Assembly (NCBI GenBank): GCA_029210545.1
Contig: JARGFV010000102.1
Coordinates: forward strand, 1-8,866
From: a bacterium
Lineage (GTDB): Bacteria; BMS3Abin14
Direction of reading: 5' to 3'
Length of the DNA stretch: 8,866 nucleotides
The position numbers and the translations under genes are program-made. Positions 1 to 7,399 of the stretch are shown here, one piece after another (within the stretch, counting starts at the first letter, position 1; the number at the start of each line of letters is the position of its first letter). Below the pieces are notes generated by a model. That model saw only the letters and a list, made by a program, of their open reading frames with translations. It was not told the DNA's origin and did not search any database.

Positions 1-4
1 TAAG

Positions 5-77
5 GAAAGGGAAAACGACGCTTTTCCCTTTCCGTGGAGCGAAAAGTCCCGGATTGGACTTTTTGCGACCCTATCAA
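5..77 (-). repeat. Structured two-hairpin repeat, left copy (reverse orientation)
   Basis: These 73 bases are the exact reverse complement of 8794-8866. Read on the minus strand, the copy starts with the leader TTGATAGGGTCGC. It then forms hairpin 1 (66-56 pairing with 49-39, 11 positions with one A-C mismatch that is a G-T wobble on the plus strand). A short TCCA linker follows, then hairpin 2 (33-22 pairing with 15-4, a perfect 12-base stem around a six-base loop). Including base 4 completes the hairpin 2 stem. The unit lies directly upstream of hemB in antisense orientation and leaves only 34 bases between it and the hemB ribosome binding site. No U tract follows either hairpin, so a simple intrinsic terminator is not supported. 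A REP/BIME-like extragenic palindrome is the closest known class. Confidence 0.9.
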
Positions 78-125
78 CTTTGATCTTCGCGCTTTGCATA
101 TGATCCCGAACGGAGGTAATTTCTA

Positions 126-1097
126 ATGCAATACCCAATCTACAGGCCGCGCAGGACGCGAAGGACTCAGACCCTGCGGCGCATGGTCAGGGAGACGAGG
201 CTTTCCCCGGACAACTTCATCTATCCCCTGTTCGTGGTCCACGGCGAGGGTGTGAGGAAAGAGATCGGCGCCATGCCCGGCGTGTTCCAGCTCTCGGTGG
301 ACGAGATCGTCAGGGAGTGCCGCGAGTGCTGGGGCCTGGGCGTCCCTGCCGTCATCCTGTTCGGCATCCCCGATCACAAGGACGAGTCGGGCTCCGAGGG
401 GTGGGATCCGGAAGGCTCCGTCCAGAAGGCGGTGCGGGCCATCAAGGCCGAGATCCCCGAGATGGTGGTCATCACCGACGTGTGTCTTTGCGAGTACACC
501 AGCCACGGCCACTGCGGCCTCATCGAAAACGGTGAGGTGTTAAACGACCCGACCCTGGAACTGCTGGCAAGGACCGCCCTGTCCCACGCCGTGGCCGGGG
601 CCGACATCGTGGGGCCTTCGGACATGATGGACGGCCGGGTTGCGGCCATCCGCGACCTTCTCGACGATGAGGGGCACAGCGACACCATCATCATGTCCTA
701 CGCCGTCAAGTATGCGTCGGCATTTTACGGCCCGTTCCGCGAGGCGGCCGAGTCCACCCCCCGGTTCGGCGACCGGCGGGCCTACCAGATGGATCCCCCC
801 AACGCCGTGGAGGCCATCCGCGAGGCGGCCCTGGACGTGGAGGAGGGAGCCGACATCATCATGGTCAAGCCGGCCCTTCCGTACCTGGATATCATCGCCT
901 CCCTGCGTGACCGTTTCGACATGCCCCTTGCCGCCTACAACGTGAGCGGCGAGTACTCCATGGTCAAGGCGGGAGCAAAAATGGGCTGGATCGACGGCGA
1001 ACGGGTCATGATGGAGTCCCTCATCTCAATCCGCAGGGCCGGCGCAGGCATGATCCTGACCTACTTCGCCAAGGAGGCCGCACGGCTGCTTGGATAG
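126..1097 (+). CDS. hemB: Delta-aminolevulinic acid dehydratase (porphobilinogen synthase)
   Basis: HemB condenses two molecules of 5-aminolevulinate into porphobilinogen, the first common step of tetrapyrrole (heme, siroheme, corrin) synthesis in the cytoplasm. The 323-residue product is full length for the family. The two Schiff-base lysines are visible: K195 in [15 protein letters not shown] and K248 in [13 protein letters not shown]. The cysteines of the [14 protein letters not shown] motif (C120, C122, C130) mark the zinc-binding form rather than the aspartate-rich, magnesium-only form. The basic N-terminal arm (YRPRRTRR) is typical of the octamer-forming family. The ATG at 126 is supported by GGAGG at 112-116 with a 9-base gap. 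The stop codon lies inside the conserved leader of the following structured repeat. The 172-base gap to ruvX suggests a separate transcription unit. Identification is by motif and is near certain. Confidence 0.97.
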   Translation: MQYPIYRPRRTRRTQTLRRMVRETRLSPDNFIYPLFVVHGEGVRKEIGAMPGVFQLSVDEIVRECRECWGLGVPAVILFGIPDHKDESGSEGWDPEGSVQKAVRAIKAEIPEMVVITDVCLCEYTSHGHCGLIENGEVLNDPTLELLARTALSHAVAGADIVGPSDMMDGRVAAIRDLLDDEGHSDTIIMSYAVKYASAFYGPFREAAESTPRFGDRRAYQMDPPNAVEAIREAALDVEEGADIIMVKPALPYLDIIASLRDRFDMPLAAYNVSGEYSMVKAGAKMGWIDGERVMMESLISIRRAGAGMILTYFAKEAARLLG

Positions 1098-1162
1098 GGT
1101 CGCGAGAGGGCCTGCCGGGCCCCTCGCTCAACGCAACGGGAAAAACGTCGTTTCCCCGTTGC
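1093..1162 (+). repeat. Structured two-hairpin repeat, diverged middle copy
   Basis: This copy begins with GATAGGGTCGC, identical to 8796-8806, and includes the hemB stop codon. Hairpin 1 pairs 1102-1112 with 1118-1127, with A1107 bulged. The linker is TCAA at 1128-1131. Hairpin 2 pairs 1133-1144 with 1151-1162 around the loop ACGTCG, with one A-C mismatch. Hairpin 2, with the base before it, aligns without gaps to 8837-8866 plus one more base beyond the window. In hairpin 2 two pairs changed on both sides (G-C to C-G, A-T to C-G). In hairpin 1 about three A-T/T-A pairs became G-C. The paired changes show that the fold, more than the sequence, is kept. Position right after hemB would suit a transcript 3' end, but there is no U tract. 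Confidence 0.82.
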
Positions 1163-1165
1163 TCA

Positions 1166-1216
1166 CGAACCAGGGACGCAAATAATGGTCCCAGGTTCGG
1201 GCGCCCACGCGGGCGC
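1166..1216 (+). other. Two further hairpins in the hemB-ruvX spacer
   Basis: Directly after the structured repeat, 1166-1177 pairs with 1188-1199 (11 pairs and one A-A mismatch) around an A/T-rich ten-base loop. Next, 1201-1206 (GCGCCC) pairs perfectly with 1211-1216 around ACGC. Together with the preceding copy, the spacer folds into four consecutive stems. They may be additional parts of the repeat unit, because the copies at the window edges are cut off before this point. Alternatively they may be a separate 3' processing or termination structure. No U run follows either stem, so an intrinsic terminator is not claimed. I found no convincing promoter for the downstream operon between 1217 and 1257. 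Confidence 0.6.
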
Positions 1217-1269
1217 GTTGATGACTTCTGTCGATGTCTTCAGCCATTGGGCAGATCAAGGGACAGGAC

Positions 1270-1710
1270 ATGGGACGAGTCATTGCCATCGACTGGGGTG
1301 AACGCCGTGTGGGGATCGCCCTGTCGGACGAGACGGGCACCATCGCCTCTCCCCACTCAGCCATCAAAAGGGCCGGGTCGCTTGACAAGGTCCTGGAGGA
1401 GATCTCCGGGCTCGTGGACAGCCACGAGGTGACCCAGGTGATCTTCGGCATCCCCCTGCGCCTGGACGGCACCCGGGGGCCGGAGGCCGAGGGTGTCCTG
1501 GAGGTGGCCGAAAAGCTCCGGGCCAAGGTCCGCGTTCCCGTGGACACCTGGGACGAGCGGCTGAGCACCGTTCAGGCCGAACGCGCTCTCATCGGGGGTG
1601 ACGTTTCCAGGAAGAGGCGAAAGGGGCTTGTCGACCAGGTGGCCGCTTCGATCTTTCTCCAGTCGTACCTGGATTCTGGTGGTAGTGCCGGGGATGGAGG
1701 TGCCGGTTGA
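1270..1710 (+). CDS. ruvX: RuvX/YqgF-family Holliday-junction resolvase-like nuclease
   Basis: The product (146 residues, usual for the family) has the RNase H-like fold signature of RuvX/YqgF: IDWGERRVGIA near the N-terminus with D8, FGIPLRLDGT at 59-68, WDERLST at 94-100 with E96, and LVDQVAA at 120-126 with D122. These are the expected metal-binding acidic residues. Family members are linked to Holliday-junction resolution and to 16S rRNA 5'-end maturation; which role applies cannot be told from sequence. An upstream in-frame ATG at 1234 has no ribosome binding site and adds 12 residues absent from the usual N-terminus. I chose ATG 1270, preceded by AAGGGA at 1258-1263. The C-terminal tail is glycine-rich and probably disordered. 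The stop overlaps the next start by four bases, making this the first gene of the operon. Confidence 0.93.
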   Translation: MGRVIAIDWGERRVGIALSDETGTIASPHSAIKRAGSLDKVLEEISGLVDSHEVTQVIFGIPLRLDGTRGPEAEGVLEVAEKLRAKVRVPVDTWDERLSTVQAERALIGGDVSRKRRKGLVDQVAASIFLQSYLDSGGSAGDGGAG

Positions 1711-2732
1711 TCATCGGCAAGCCTAAAAAGAAAAGCCGGGCCCTTCCCATTATTCTCCTGGCCGTGGCCGCCGTGGCCGGGCTGACCGTTTTAAAGCTGG
1801 TGCACTTCTGGCACAGCCCAGCCCAGGAGCCGGGCCATGAGGTGGTGCTCACCGTCCCCGCCGGGGCAACCTTTGTCGCGGCCTCCCAGCTCCTGGTGGA
1901 CGCCGGGGTGGTCAAGTCGCTCAAGCCCTTTGTCCTCCTGGGCAAGGTCAAGGGACTTTCCAGCAGCATCCAGGCCGGGGAGTTGATGTTCAGGACCGAC
2001 ATGACCCCCCTGGAGGTCCTCGACATCCTGGTCAGGGGCAAGGCGGTCTCCTACCCTGTGACCATCCCGGAAGGGTATAACAGCAGCCAGATCGCGGCGC
2101 TTCTTGCCGGGCGCGGGATCGTGGACGAGGAGCGGTTTAAGGCACTCATCGGCGACGCGGATTTCGCCCGGTCCCTGGATGTCCCGGCCGACGGGCTGGA
2201 GGGGTTCCTGTTCCCCGACACCTACTCCTTGCCCCGGGGGCTTTCCGAGGAGGAGATCCTGGCCCGGATGGTGAAAAGGTACAAGGAGGTGTTCAACGCC
2301 CGGATGGCCGAGCGGGCCCGGGAGATCGGCATGACGGAGCTTGAAGTGGTGACCCTCGCCTCCATCGTGGAAAAGGAGACGGGCGCTCCTGAAGAAAGAA
2401 GACATATCTCGGCGGTGTTCCACAACCGGCTGAAAAAGGGTTACCGGCTCCAGACCGACCCCACCGTCATCTACGGGATCAAGGAGTTTAACGGGAACCT
2501 GACGAAAAAGGACCTGCGCACCGACCACCCTTACAACACCTATACGAGAGGCGGCCTCCCCCACGGTCCCATCGCCAACCCGGGAGAGGCGTCCATCCTC
2601 GCGGCCCTGTACCCGGAGGATGTTCCCTCCCTTTATTTCGTGGCCAGGGGCGACGGCACACACGTCTTTTCCAATACATTGGTCGAGCACAACCAGGCGG
2701 TGAAGATCTACCAGCTGGGAGAAATACCGTGA
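1707..2732 (+). CDS. mltG: MltG endolytic murein transglycosylase (YceG-like)
   Basis: MltG is an inner-membrane lytic transglycosylase that cuts nascent glycan strands in the periplasm and is thought to set glycan chain length. The 341-residue product matches the usual length of about 340. A short basic cytoplasmic tail precedes one transmembrane helix (about 13-33). A LysM-like subdomain follows (about 45-110), then the catalytic YceG domain. Visible signatures are LEGFLFPDTYS (164-174), ASIVEKET (218-225) with the predicted catalytic glutamate E222, QTDPTVIYG (249-257) and YNTYTRGGLPHGPIANPG (276-293). The start is TTG 1707, overlapping the ruvX stop as TTGA, with GGAGG at 1696-1700 and a six-base gap. 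No better start exists before the membrane helix. It is translationally coupled to both neighbours. Confidence 0.96.
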   Translation: MIIGKPKKKSRALPIILLAVAAVAGLTVLKLVHFWHSPAQEPGHEVVLTVPAGATFVAASQLLVDAGVVKSLKPFVLLGKVKGLSSSIQAGELMFRTDMTPLEVLDILVRGKAVSYPVTIPEGYNSSQIAALLAGRGIVDEERFKALIGDADFARSLDVPADGLEGFLFPDTYSLPRGLSEEEILARMVKRYKEVFNARMAERAREIGMTELEVVTLASIVEKETGAPEERRHISAVFHNRLKKGYRLQTDPTVIYGIKEFNGNLTKKDLRTDHPYNTYTRGGLPHGPIANPGEASILAALYPEDVPSLYFVARGDGTHVFSNTLVEHNQAVKIYQLGEIP

Positions 2733-4159
2733 ACGGGCCGGACCAGGGACTCATGGCCGAGATCGTCTCCATCCTCCTCTCCTCGGGAGGGGAGTTCGCC
2801 GACCTGTATTTCCAGGACATGACCGCGAGGCAGGCCGAGGCCGAGTCCGGCCGCATCGAACGCATCGCCTCGGTACGGGAACGGGGTGTCGGCCTGCGGC
2901 TCATCCGGCATGGGGTCACCCACTTCGGGACCTCTGTCGAGATGTCTCCGGCGGCCCTGCGGGAACTCGCCGGGAGCCTGGCCGCGGGAGCGGGGGAGGT
3001 TAAGAGCAGTGGAAAGCGGAAAGTGGAAGGTGGAAAGGGGGGGATAGAGCTCAAGAAGCGGCCTGCGGGGAGGCTTCCGGCCGGTGAGGATCCGTCGGGC
3101 GTTCCCCTGGAGCAGAAGGGGAAGCTGGTGCTGGCGGCTTTAAGGGCCCTGGACGGGTACGACTCCAGGCTCGTACAGGTCAAGTCGGTTTACCGGGACT
3201 CCTCCCTTGTCATGAAGGTGGCCAACAGCGACGGGGTATATGCCGAGGACACCAGGTACCACGGGGTGTTCCTGGTCCAGGTGGTGGTCTCCGACGGTGA
3301 TCACATGCAGACGGGGTACGAGCCCGTGGGCGGTACCGGTGGGTACGATCTCTTCAGAAAGATTGATCCTGGCGAGGTGGCCCTGATCTCCGCGGGCCGC
3401 GCGTTGACCATGCTTCAAGCCCCCGAGGCCCCGTCCGGCACCATGCCGGTGGTCCTCTCCTCCGAGGCAGGGGGGACCATGGTCCACGAGGCCGTGGGCC
3501 ACGGGCTGGAGGCCGACCTCGCCGGGCAGGAACTTTCGATCTACGCGGACAAGATGGGCCTGCAGGTGGCCTCGCCCCTCGTCACGGTGGTGGACGACGC
3601 GACCCTCCCGGGCAGGCGCGGCTCCTACAACTACGACGACGAGGGTGAGCCGGGACGAAGGACGGTGCTGGTGGACAAGGGGGTCCTCACCGCCTTCATG
3701 AGCGACAAGGCGGCCCTTTTGAAGTACGGGATGCCCGCCACCGGCAACGGCCGGCGCCAGTCCTTCAGGAACTGGCCCATCCCGCGGATGTCCAACACCA
3801 TCATCGAGCCGGGGAAGCACGTCCCGGCCGATATCGTCCGTTCGGTGGACCGCGGGCTCCTTGTGCTCAAGATGGGCGGGGGGCAGGTCAACACGGTCAC
3901 GGGCGATTTTGTCTTCGACGTGAGCGAGGGATACCTCATCGAGGGCGGTGAAAAGGCCGGACCCGTGCGCGGAGCCACCCTTGCCGGTAACGGCCCGGAA
4001 GTGTTAAAAAACATCGATATGGTCGGAAACGACCTGGGATTTGGTCTCGGGACCTGCGGAAAGGACGGCCAGGGCGTACCGGTGGGTGACGCCCAGCCCA
4101 CCCTCAGGATACCCGAGATCGTTGTCGGCGGAAGGGACGCCGAAGGGGGACCTGGATGA
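2729..4159 (+). CDS. tldD: TldD-type zinc metalloprotease
   Basis: TldD is normally the catalytic half of the TldD/TldE(PmbA) cytoplasmic protease, which degrades unfolded peptides and trims leader peptides of some modified peptides. The zinc-binding motif is intact: HEAVGHGLEAD, with H253, E254 and H258. The C-terminal GTCGKDGQGVPVGDAQP carries the conserved cysteine C443, and RRGSYNYDDEG (297-306) is also family-typical. The 476-residue length is normal. The GTG start at 2729 overlaps the mltG stop by four bases (GTGA) and has GGGAGA upstream; an in-frame ATG at 2753 is the alternative. Residues about 88-130 form a basic, glycine-rich linker encoded partly by a 7-base tandem array (3011-3038), with a composition unlike the rest of the protein. 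No TldE/PmbA partner is present in the window. TldD is preferred over PmbA because the HExxxH motif is complete. Confidence 0.95.
   Translation: MNGPDQGLMAEIVSILLSSGGEFADLYFQDMTARQAEAESGRIERIASVRERGVGLRLIRHGVTHFGTSVEMSPAALRELAGSLAAGAGEVKSSGKRKVEGGKGGIELKKRPAGRLPAGEDPSGVPLEQKGKLVLAALRALDGYDSRLVQVKSVYRDSSLVMKVANSDGVYAEDTRYHGVFLVQVVVSDGDHMQTGYEPVGGTGGYDLFRKIDPGEVALISAGRALTMLQAPEAPSGTMPVVLSSEAGGTMVHEAVGHGLEADLAGQELSIYADKMGLQVASPLVTVVDDATLPGRRGSYNYDDEGEPGRRTVLVDKGVLTAFMSDKAALLKYGMPATGNGRRQSFRNWPIPRMSNTIIEPGKHVPADIVRSVDRGLLVLKMGGGQVNTVTGDFVFDVSEGYLIEGGEKAGPVRGATLAGNGPEVLKNIDMVGNDLGFGLGTCGKDGQGVPVGDAQPTLRIPEIVVGGRDAEGGPG
3011..3038 (+). repeat. 7-base tandem array inside tldD
   Basis: Four consecutive units follow the pattern GGAARGN: GGAAAGC, GGAAAGT, GGAAGGT, GGAAAGG. 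The array sits in a longer, nearly all-purine stretch (about 2992-3050). It encodes residues 95-103, GKRKVEGGK, with the reading frame rotating through the unit. Gain or loss of one or two units would shift the tldD frame; three units would keep it. The units are not identical, so the tract may be older and stable. A similar heptad array (GGA-based) occurs in the 3' intergenic region. Confidence 0.75.
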
Positions 4160-5946
4160 CCGCCCTGAACCACAAACGGAAGGGTAAGGCAGGCAAGGAT
4201 ACCAGGGCCGGCATGCCCCGGGTCGAGAAGCCGGAGAAGACCGGCCCGAAGATCCGTATCCTCTACCAGTTCCTTCTCGTCACCCTCGCGGTGGCGGTGC
4301 TCCCCCTCCTCATGGCCTCCTACAAGCTCATGGGGATCAACCGCGCCTTCCTCGAGGATGAGCTCCTCGCCCTTCACAGCCAGGTGGCCAACGCCGCGGC
4401 GGAGGAGATCTCCACCGCAATGTCCAACATCCTGGTCAACCTTGAGCTGGTGGCCAAGGCCCAGGGAGGCGGCAGCCCTCTGGGCAAGGAGGAGCGGGAA
4501 CGCTCCCTCATCTTCTACCTCGACCAGTACCCCGAGATCATCCGCCTCACGCAGTATTCCACGGGGGGGCGCCAACTGGCCCGGGTGTTCCGGGTGGGCA
4601 AGTCCAAGGTGCCGCCCCTTGCCGAGGAGGTCATGACCACTGCCGTCAAGGAGGCCTCTGCCGGCAAGACCTACATCAGCCCGCCGGTGGTCCTGGGCGG
4701 CCAGCAGGTGCCGGAGATCGTGGTGGGCATGCCCGTGTACGGCCCCTCCGGGGGGATCCAGTCGGTGCTGTTGGGCGAGATCAACCTCCAGAAGGTCCAG
4801 CAGACAGTGGAGCGCATCAATATCCGCCGCCAGGGAAACGCCTACGTGGTGGACCGCAAGGGGACCCTCATCGCGCACCAGGACCTGGAAAGGGTGGCCA
4901 ATTCCGAGGACATGACCTCGGTGGAGATCGTGGGCAACTATCTCCTGGCGGGCTTGAGCGCCGGGACCATCCCCTTCAGGGACAAGATGGGCAAGGACAT
5001 GGTGGGTTCCTACGCCAACGTGAAAGCGCTCGGGTGGGGAGTCGTGGTCCAGGAGCCCAGGGCCGATGCCTACCAGATCATCAGGGACATGACCGTCCAG
5101 ACGGGGATCTGGGCGGTGGTGGCCTTCGTCCTGGCAGGAATTGCCAGCACCCTGCTGGCTATCCGCCTGGCGAAACCCATCGGCATCCTGGCCGGCAAGG
5201 CCATGTCCCTTTCCCGGGGGAACTTCGCAGAGCGGGTGGACATCACATCCCGCAACGAACTTGGCCAGCTGGCCCAGAGTTTCAACCACATGGCGGCCCA
5301 GCTTGAACGGCACGACCAGAACCTGCGTGAGATGTTCATCGACACCACCAAGGCCCTGGCCGCGGCCATTGACGCAAAGGACCCGTACACCCGGGGCCAC
5401 TCCCAGCGTGTCGCCCAGATCAGCCTCGAGATCGCCAAGGAGATGGGCGTTTCCCCCACCGACCAGCAGAAGGTCAACATCGCCGCCCTCCTCCACGACG
5501 TGGGCAAGATCGGCATCGAGGACCAGGTCCTGAAAAAGCCGGGCCAGCTCACCGACGAGGAGTACGCCGTCATCAAGCAGCACCCCCGGTGGGGGGCCAT
5601 GATCATGGGTCACATAACCCAGCTGAAAGATATCGTGCCCGGGATCCAGTACCACCACGAGCGGCTCGACGGCTCCGGATACCCGGAGGGCCGGGCCGGG
5701 GAGCAAATCCCCCTGCTGGCCCGCATTATCGCCGTGGCCGACACTTTCGACGCCATGACCACGGACCGGCTGTACCAGAAGGGGATGGAACCCCAGTTCG
5801 TGGTGAGCAAGCTGCACGAGTGGAAGGGGAGCCGTTACGATCCCAAGGTGGTGGACGCCATGACCCGCGTCTACTCGAGGGTCGTCACCGCCAGGCCTCC
5901 TGCACCCCAGCCTCCCACTCCCCCGCAGTCTACCCCGGGAGCCTGA
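4156..5946 (+). CDS. Membrane Cache/HAMP/HD-GYP cyclic-di-GMP phosphodiesterase
   Basis: This 596-residue transmembrane signalling protein probably hydrolyses cyclic-di-GMP in response to a periplasmic cue. The order is a basic cytoplasmic tail, membrane helix about 35-57, a periplasmic dCache-like sensor about 60-315 (with the typical VVDRKGTLIAHQ at 231-242), membrane helix about 317-337, HAMP about 338-390, and an HD-GYP domain about 395-570. Metal and catalytic signatures are intact: H415 in RGHSQRVA, H447-D448 in HDVGKIG, H476 in KQHPRWG, H500-H501 and GYP 508-510 in HHERLDGSGYPEG, and D529 in VADTFDAM. An active enzyme is therefore expected. The tail (580-596) is proline-rich. ATG 4156 overlaps the tldD stop (ATGA), with GGGGGA at 4145-4150. 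The ligand is unknown. Family assignment is firm and the biological role is inferred. Confidence 0.94.
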   Translation: MTALNHKRKGKAGKDTRAGMPRVEKPEKTGPKIRILYQFLLVTLAVAVLPLLMASYKLMGINRAFLEDELLALHSQVANAAAEEISTAMSNILVNLELVAKAQGGGSPLGKEERERSLIFYLDQYPEIIRLTQYSTGGRQLARVFRVGKSKVPPLAEEVMTTAVKEASAGKTYISPPVVLGGQQVPEIVVGMPVYGPSGGIQSVLLGEINLQKVQQTVERINIRRQGNAYVVDRKGTLIAHQDLERVANSEDMTSVEIVGNYLLAGLSAGTIPFRDKMGKDMVGSYANVKALGWGVVVQEPRADAYQIIRDMTVQTGIWAVVAFVLAGIASTLLAIRLAKPIGILAGKAMSLSRGNFAERVDITSRNELGQLAQSFNHMAAQLERHDQNLREMFIDTTKALAAAIDAKDPYTRGHSQRVAQISLEIAKEMGVSPTDQQKVNIAALLHDVGKIGIEDQVLKKPGQLTDEEYAVIKQHPRWGAMIMGHITQLKDIVPGIQYHHERLDGSGYPEGRAGEQIPLLARIIAVADTFDAMTTDRLYQKGMEPQFVVSKLHEWKGSRYDPKVVDAMTRVYSRVVTARPPAPQPPTPPQSTPGA

Positions 5947-5950
5947 CAAG

Positions 5951-7399
5951 ATGACCAGGGCACCCAGAGAAACGGACCGGACAGGGGCCCGTCTGAAGTG
6001 GAAGACGGTCATCATCCCCTTTTCAACCCTCCAGTTCTGGGTGAACTTCCTCATCGTGCTGGGTGTCCTGTGCGCGGTCATGATCGGCGTCTACTACCAG
6101 TTTCTCAGCCCCAAGGCCCAGGCCAGGCGCCTCATCGCCGATACTGAAGCGCGGTTCGACCAGGCCATCGTCATGGGGGTCAAGGAGCTGGCCTTCGAGG
6201 AGTACCGCTCCGTCCAGGAGGGCCTTTTCCAGGCCCGCAAGAACTACGACGACCGCAAGTACACCGAATCTCTCATCCTCCTGGAGCAGACCACTACCAG
6301 CCTGGACAAGGCGATGGAGAGGCTCAAGTCTGACGAGTTCTTCCGCCGGGAACGCTCGGCCACCTTCAAACACCTCAAGGGGGACGTGGAGATCCAGCAG
6401 GCCGGCTCCCTCGGATGGCAGCCCGCCAAGGCGGGGACACAGCTGAAAAAGGGCGACCGCGTGCGGACCCGGTCGGGTTCCCAATGCGTGGTCCAGTTTG
6501 ACGACGGCAGCCAGCTGACCGTCAAGTCCGACTCCCTCGTGCACATCGACGAACTGAGCGAGGACGTGCGCACCCGGACCAAGAACTCGGCCATCAACCT
6601 CCTGGTCTCCGATGTGGAGGCCAGTATCCTGCGGCCCACGGCCAAGGGGTCGAGGTTCCTCATAAAGACGCCGGGCTCCACGGCCCAGGTCAACAAGGCC
6701 CGGATGAACATCCGGGTGGACAAGGACAACCAGACCGAATACAAGCTCATCTCCGGTGACGTCTCGGTGAACGCCGCCGGCAAGGACGTCAGCCTTGGGG
6801 CCAACGAGGTGGTGCGCCTGGCCAGCGAGGGCCGGGTAGTTTCCCGGGGCAGGCTTCTGGGTGTCCCCGCGCCCCAGTTGCCGGAAAACCTCGACTGGCG
6901 GGTCAGTGCCAGGGAGAAGGTTCCGGTGAGTTTCGTGTGGGAGCGTGTGCCCGAGGCGGCAAGCTACCATCTGGTGGTGGCTGCCGACAGGTACTTTGCC
7001 AACGCCGTTTACGACAACGCCAAGATCCGCGTCACCGGCGCCACGGTGAAGGGCCTCGAGGCCGGGATCTACTACTGGCGTGTCTCCTCGGTTGACAGCC
7101 AGGGCCGGGAGAGTCTTTTCTCTCCCTTCTCCGTCTTCCGCCTCAACCACGACCAGACCCCGCCCCTGCTGGCCATGAGCGACCCCATCGTCCTGCAGGA
7201 GGGGCAGCAGAACAAGGTCTACCTGGCCGGGGCGGTGGAGCCCGGCAGCACCCTGGCCGTCAACGGACGGCCCGCGCCCCTGGCCCCTGACGGCACCTTC
7301 CGCATGTTCACAGACCTGGGAGCGAACACCGCCTCCCTGTCCATCCGGGCGGTAGACCCTGCCGGGAACGTGCTTTCCCATGTGAGGGAGCTGAGATGA
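5951..7399 (+). CDS. Membrane-anchored FecR-domain protein with Ig/FN3-like repeats
   Basis: This is a 482-residue protein with a cytoplasmic basic tail and a single membrane helix (about 29-50); the rest is predicted periplasmic. Residues 55-130 are a charged helical segment resembling DUF4398-type helical pairs (ADTEARFDQA..., KYTESLILLEQTTTSLDKA). Residues about 143-295 resemble a FecR domain: GDVEIQQ, LKKGDRVRTRSGSQCVVQFD, SQLTVKSDS, then a second beta-rich part with GDVSV...GKDVSLGANE. Residues about 315-398 are FN3-like (VSFVWERVPEAASYHLVV ... GIYYWRVSSVDSQGRES). Residues about 405-482 are an Ig-like cap (VNGRPAPLAPDGTF ... AVDPAGNV). Classical FecR proteins are anti-sigma regulators beside an ECF sigma factor and receptor; neither is here, so a structural or scaffold role is more likely. 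It starts 4 bases after the HD-GYP stop, with GGGAG at 5937-5941. Confidence 0.85.
   Translation: MTRAPRETDRTGARLKWKTVIIPFSTLQFWVNFLIVLGVLCAVMIGVYYQFLSPKAQARRLIADTEARFDQAIVMGVKELAFEEYRSVQEGLFQARKNYDDRKYTESLILLEQTTTSLDKAMERLKSDEFFRRERSATFKHLKGDVEIQQAGSLGWQPAKAGTQLKKGDRVRTRSGSQCVVQFDDGSQLTVKSDSLVHIDELSEDVRTRTKNSAINLLVSDVEASILRPTAKGSRFLIKTPGSTAQVNKARMNIRVDKDNQTEYKLISGDVSVNAAGKDVSLGANEVVRLASEGRVVSRGRLLGVPAPQLPENLDWRVSAREKVPVSFVWERVPEAASYHLVVAADRYFANAVYDNAKIRVTGATVKGLEAGIYYWRVSSVDSQGRESLFSPFSVFRLNHDQTPPLLAMSDPIVLQEGQQNKVYLAGAVEPGSTLAVNGRPAPLAPDGTFRMFTDLGANTASLSIRAVDPAGNVLSHVRELR

Noticed and set aside
76-104. Sigma-70-like promoter for hemB with -10 TATGAT at 99-104
   Set aside because: No -35 box at 16-18 bases (TTGATC at 80-85 is only 13 away), and the start of transcription would fall on the ribosome binding site.
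1132-1162. Intrinsic (rho-independent) terminator after hemB
   Set aside because: The stem is strong but is not followed by a U tract on either strand; it fits better as part of the structured repeat.
1234-1269. Earlier ATG for ruvX at 1234
   Set aside because: It has no ribosome binding site and the 12 extra residues precede the conserved RuvX N-terminus, while ATG 1270 has AAGGGA at a good distance.
2992-3050. Frameshift or pseudogenisation of tldD at the purine tract
   Set aside because: The frame stays open across the tract, and both the upstream N-terminal domain and the downstream zinc motif are in the same frame with a normal total length.
3631-6081. Long minus-strand open frame opposite tldD and the HD-GYP gene
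   Set aside because: It is a GC-rich shadow: no recognisable domain, histidine/glycine/aspartate-heavy composition, and it lies antisense to two genes with clear catalytic motifs.
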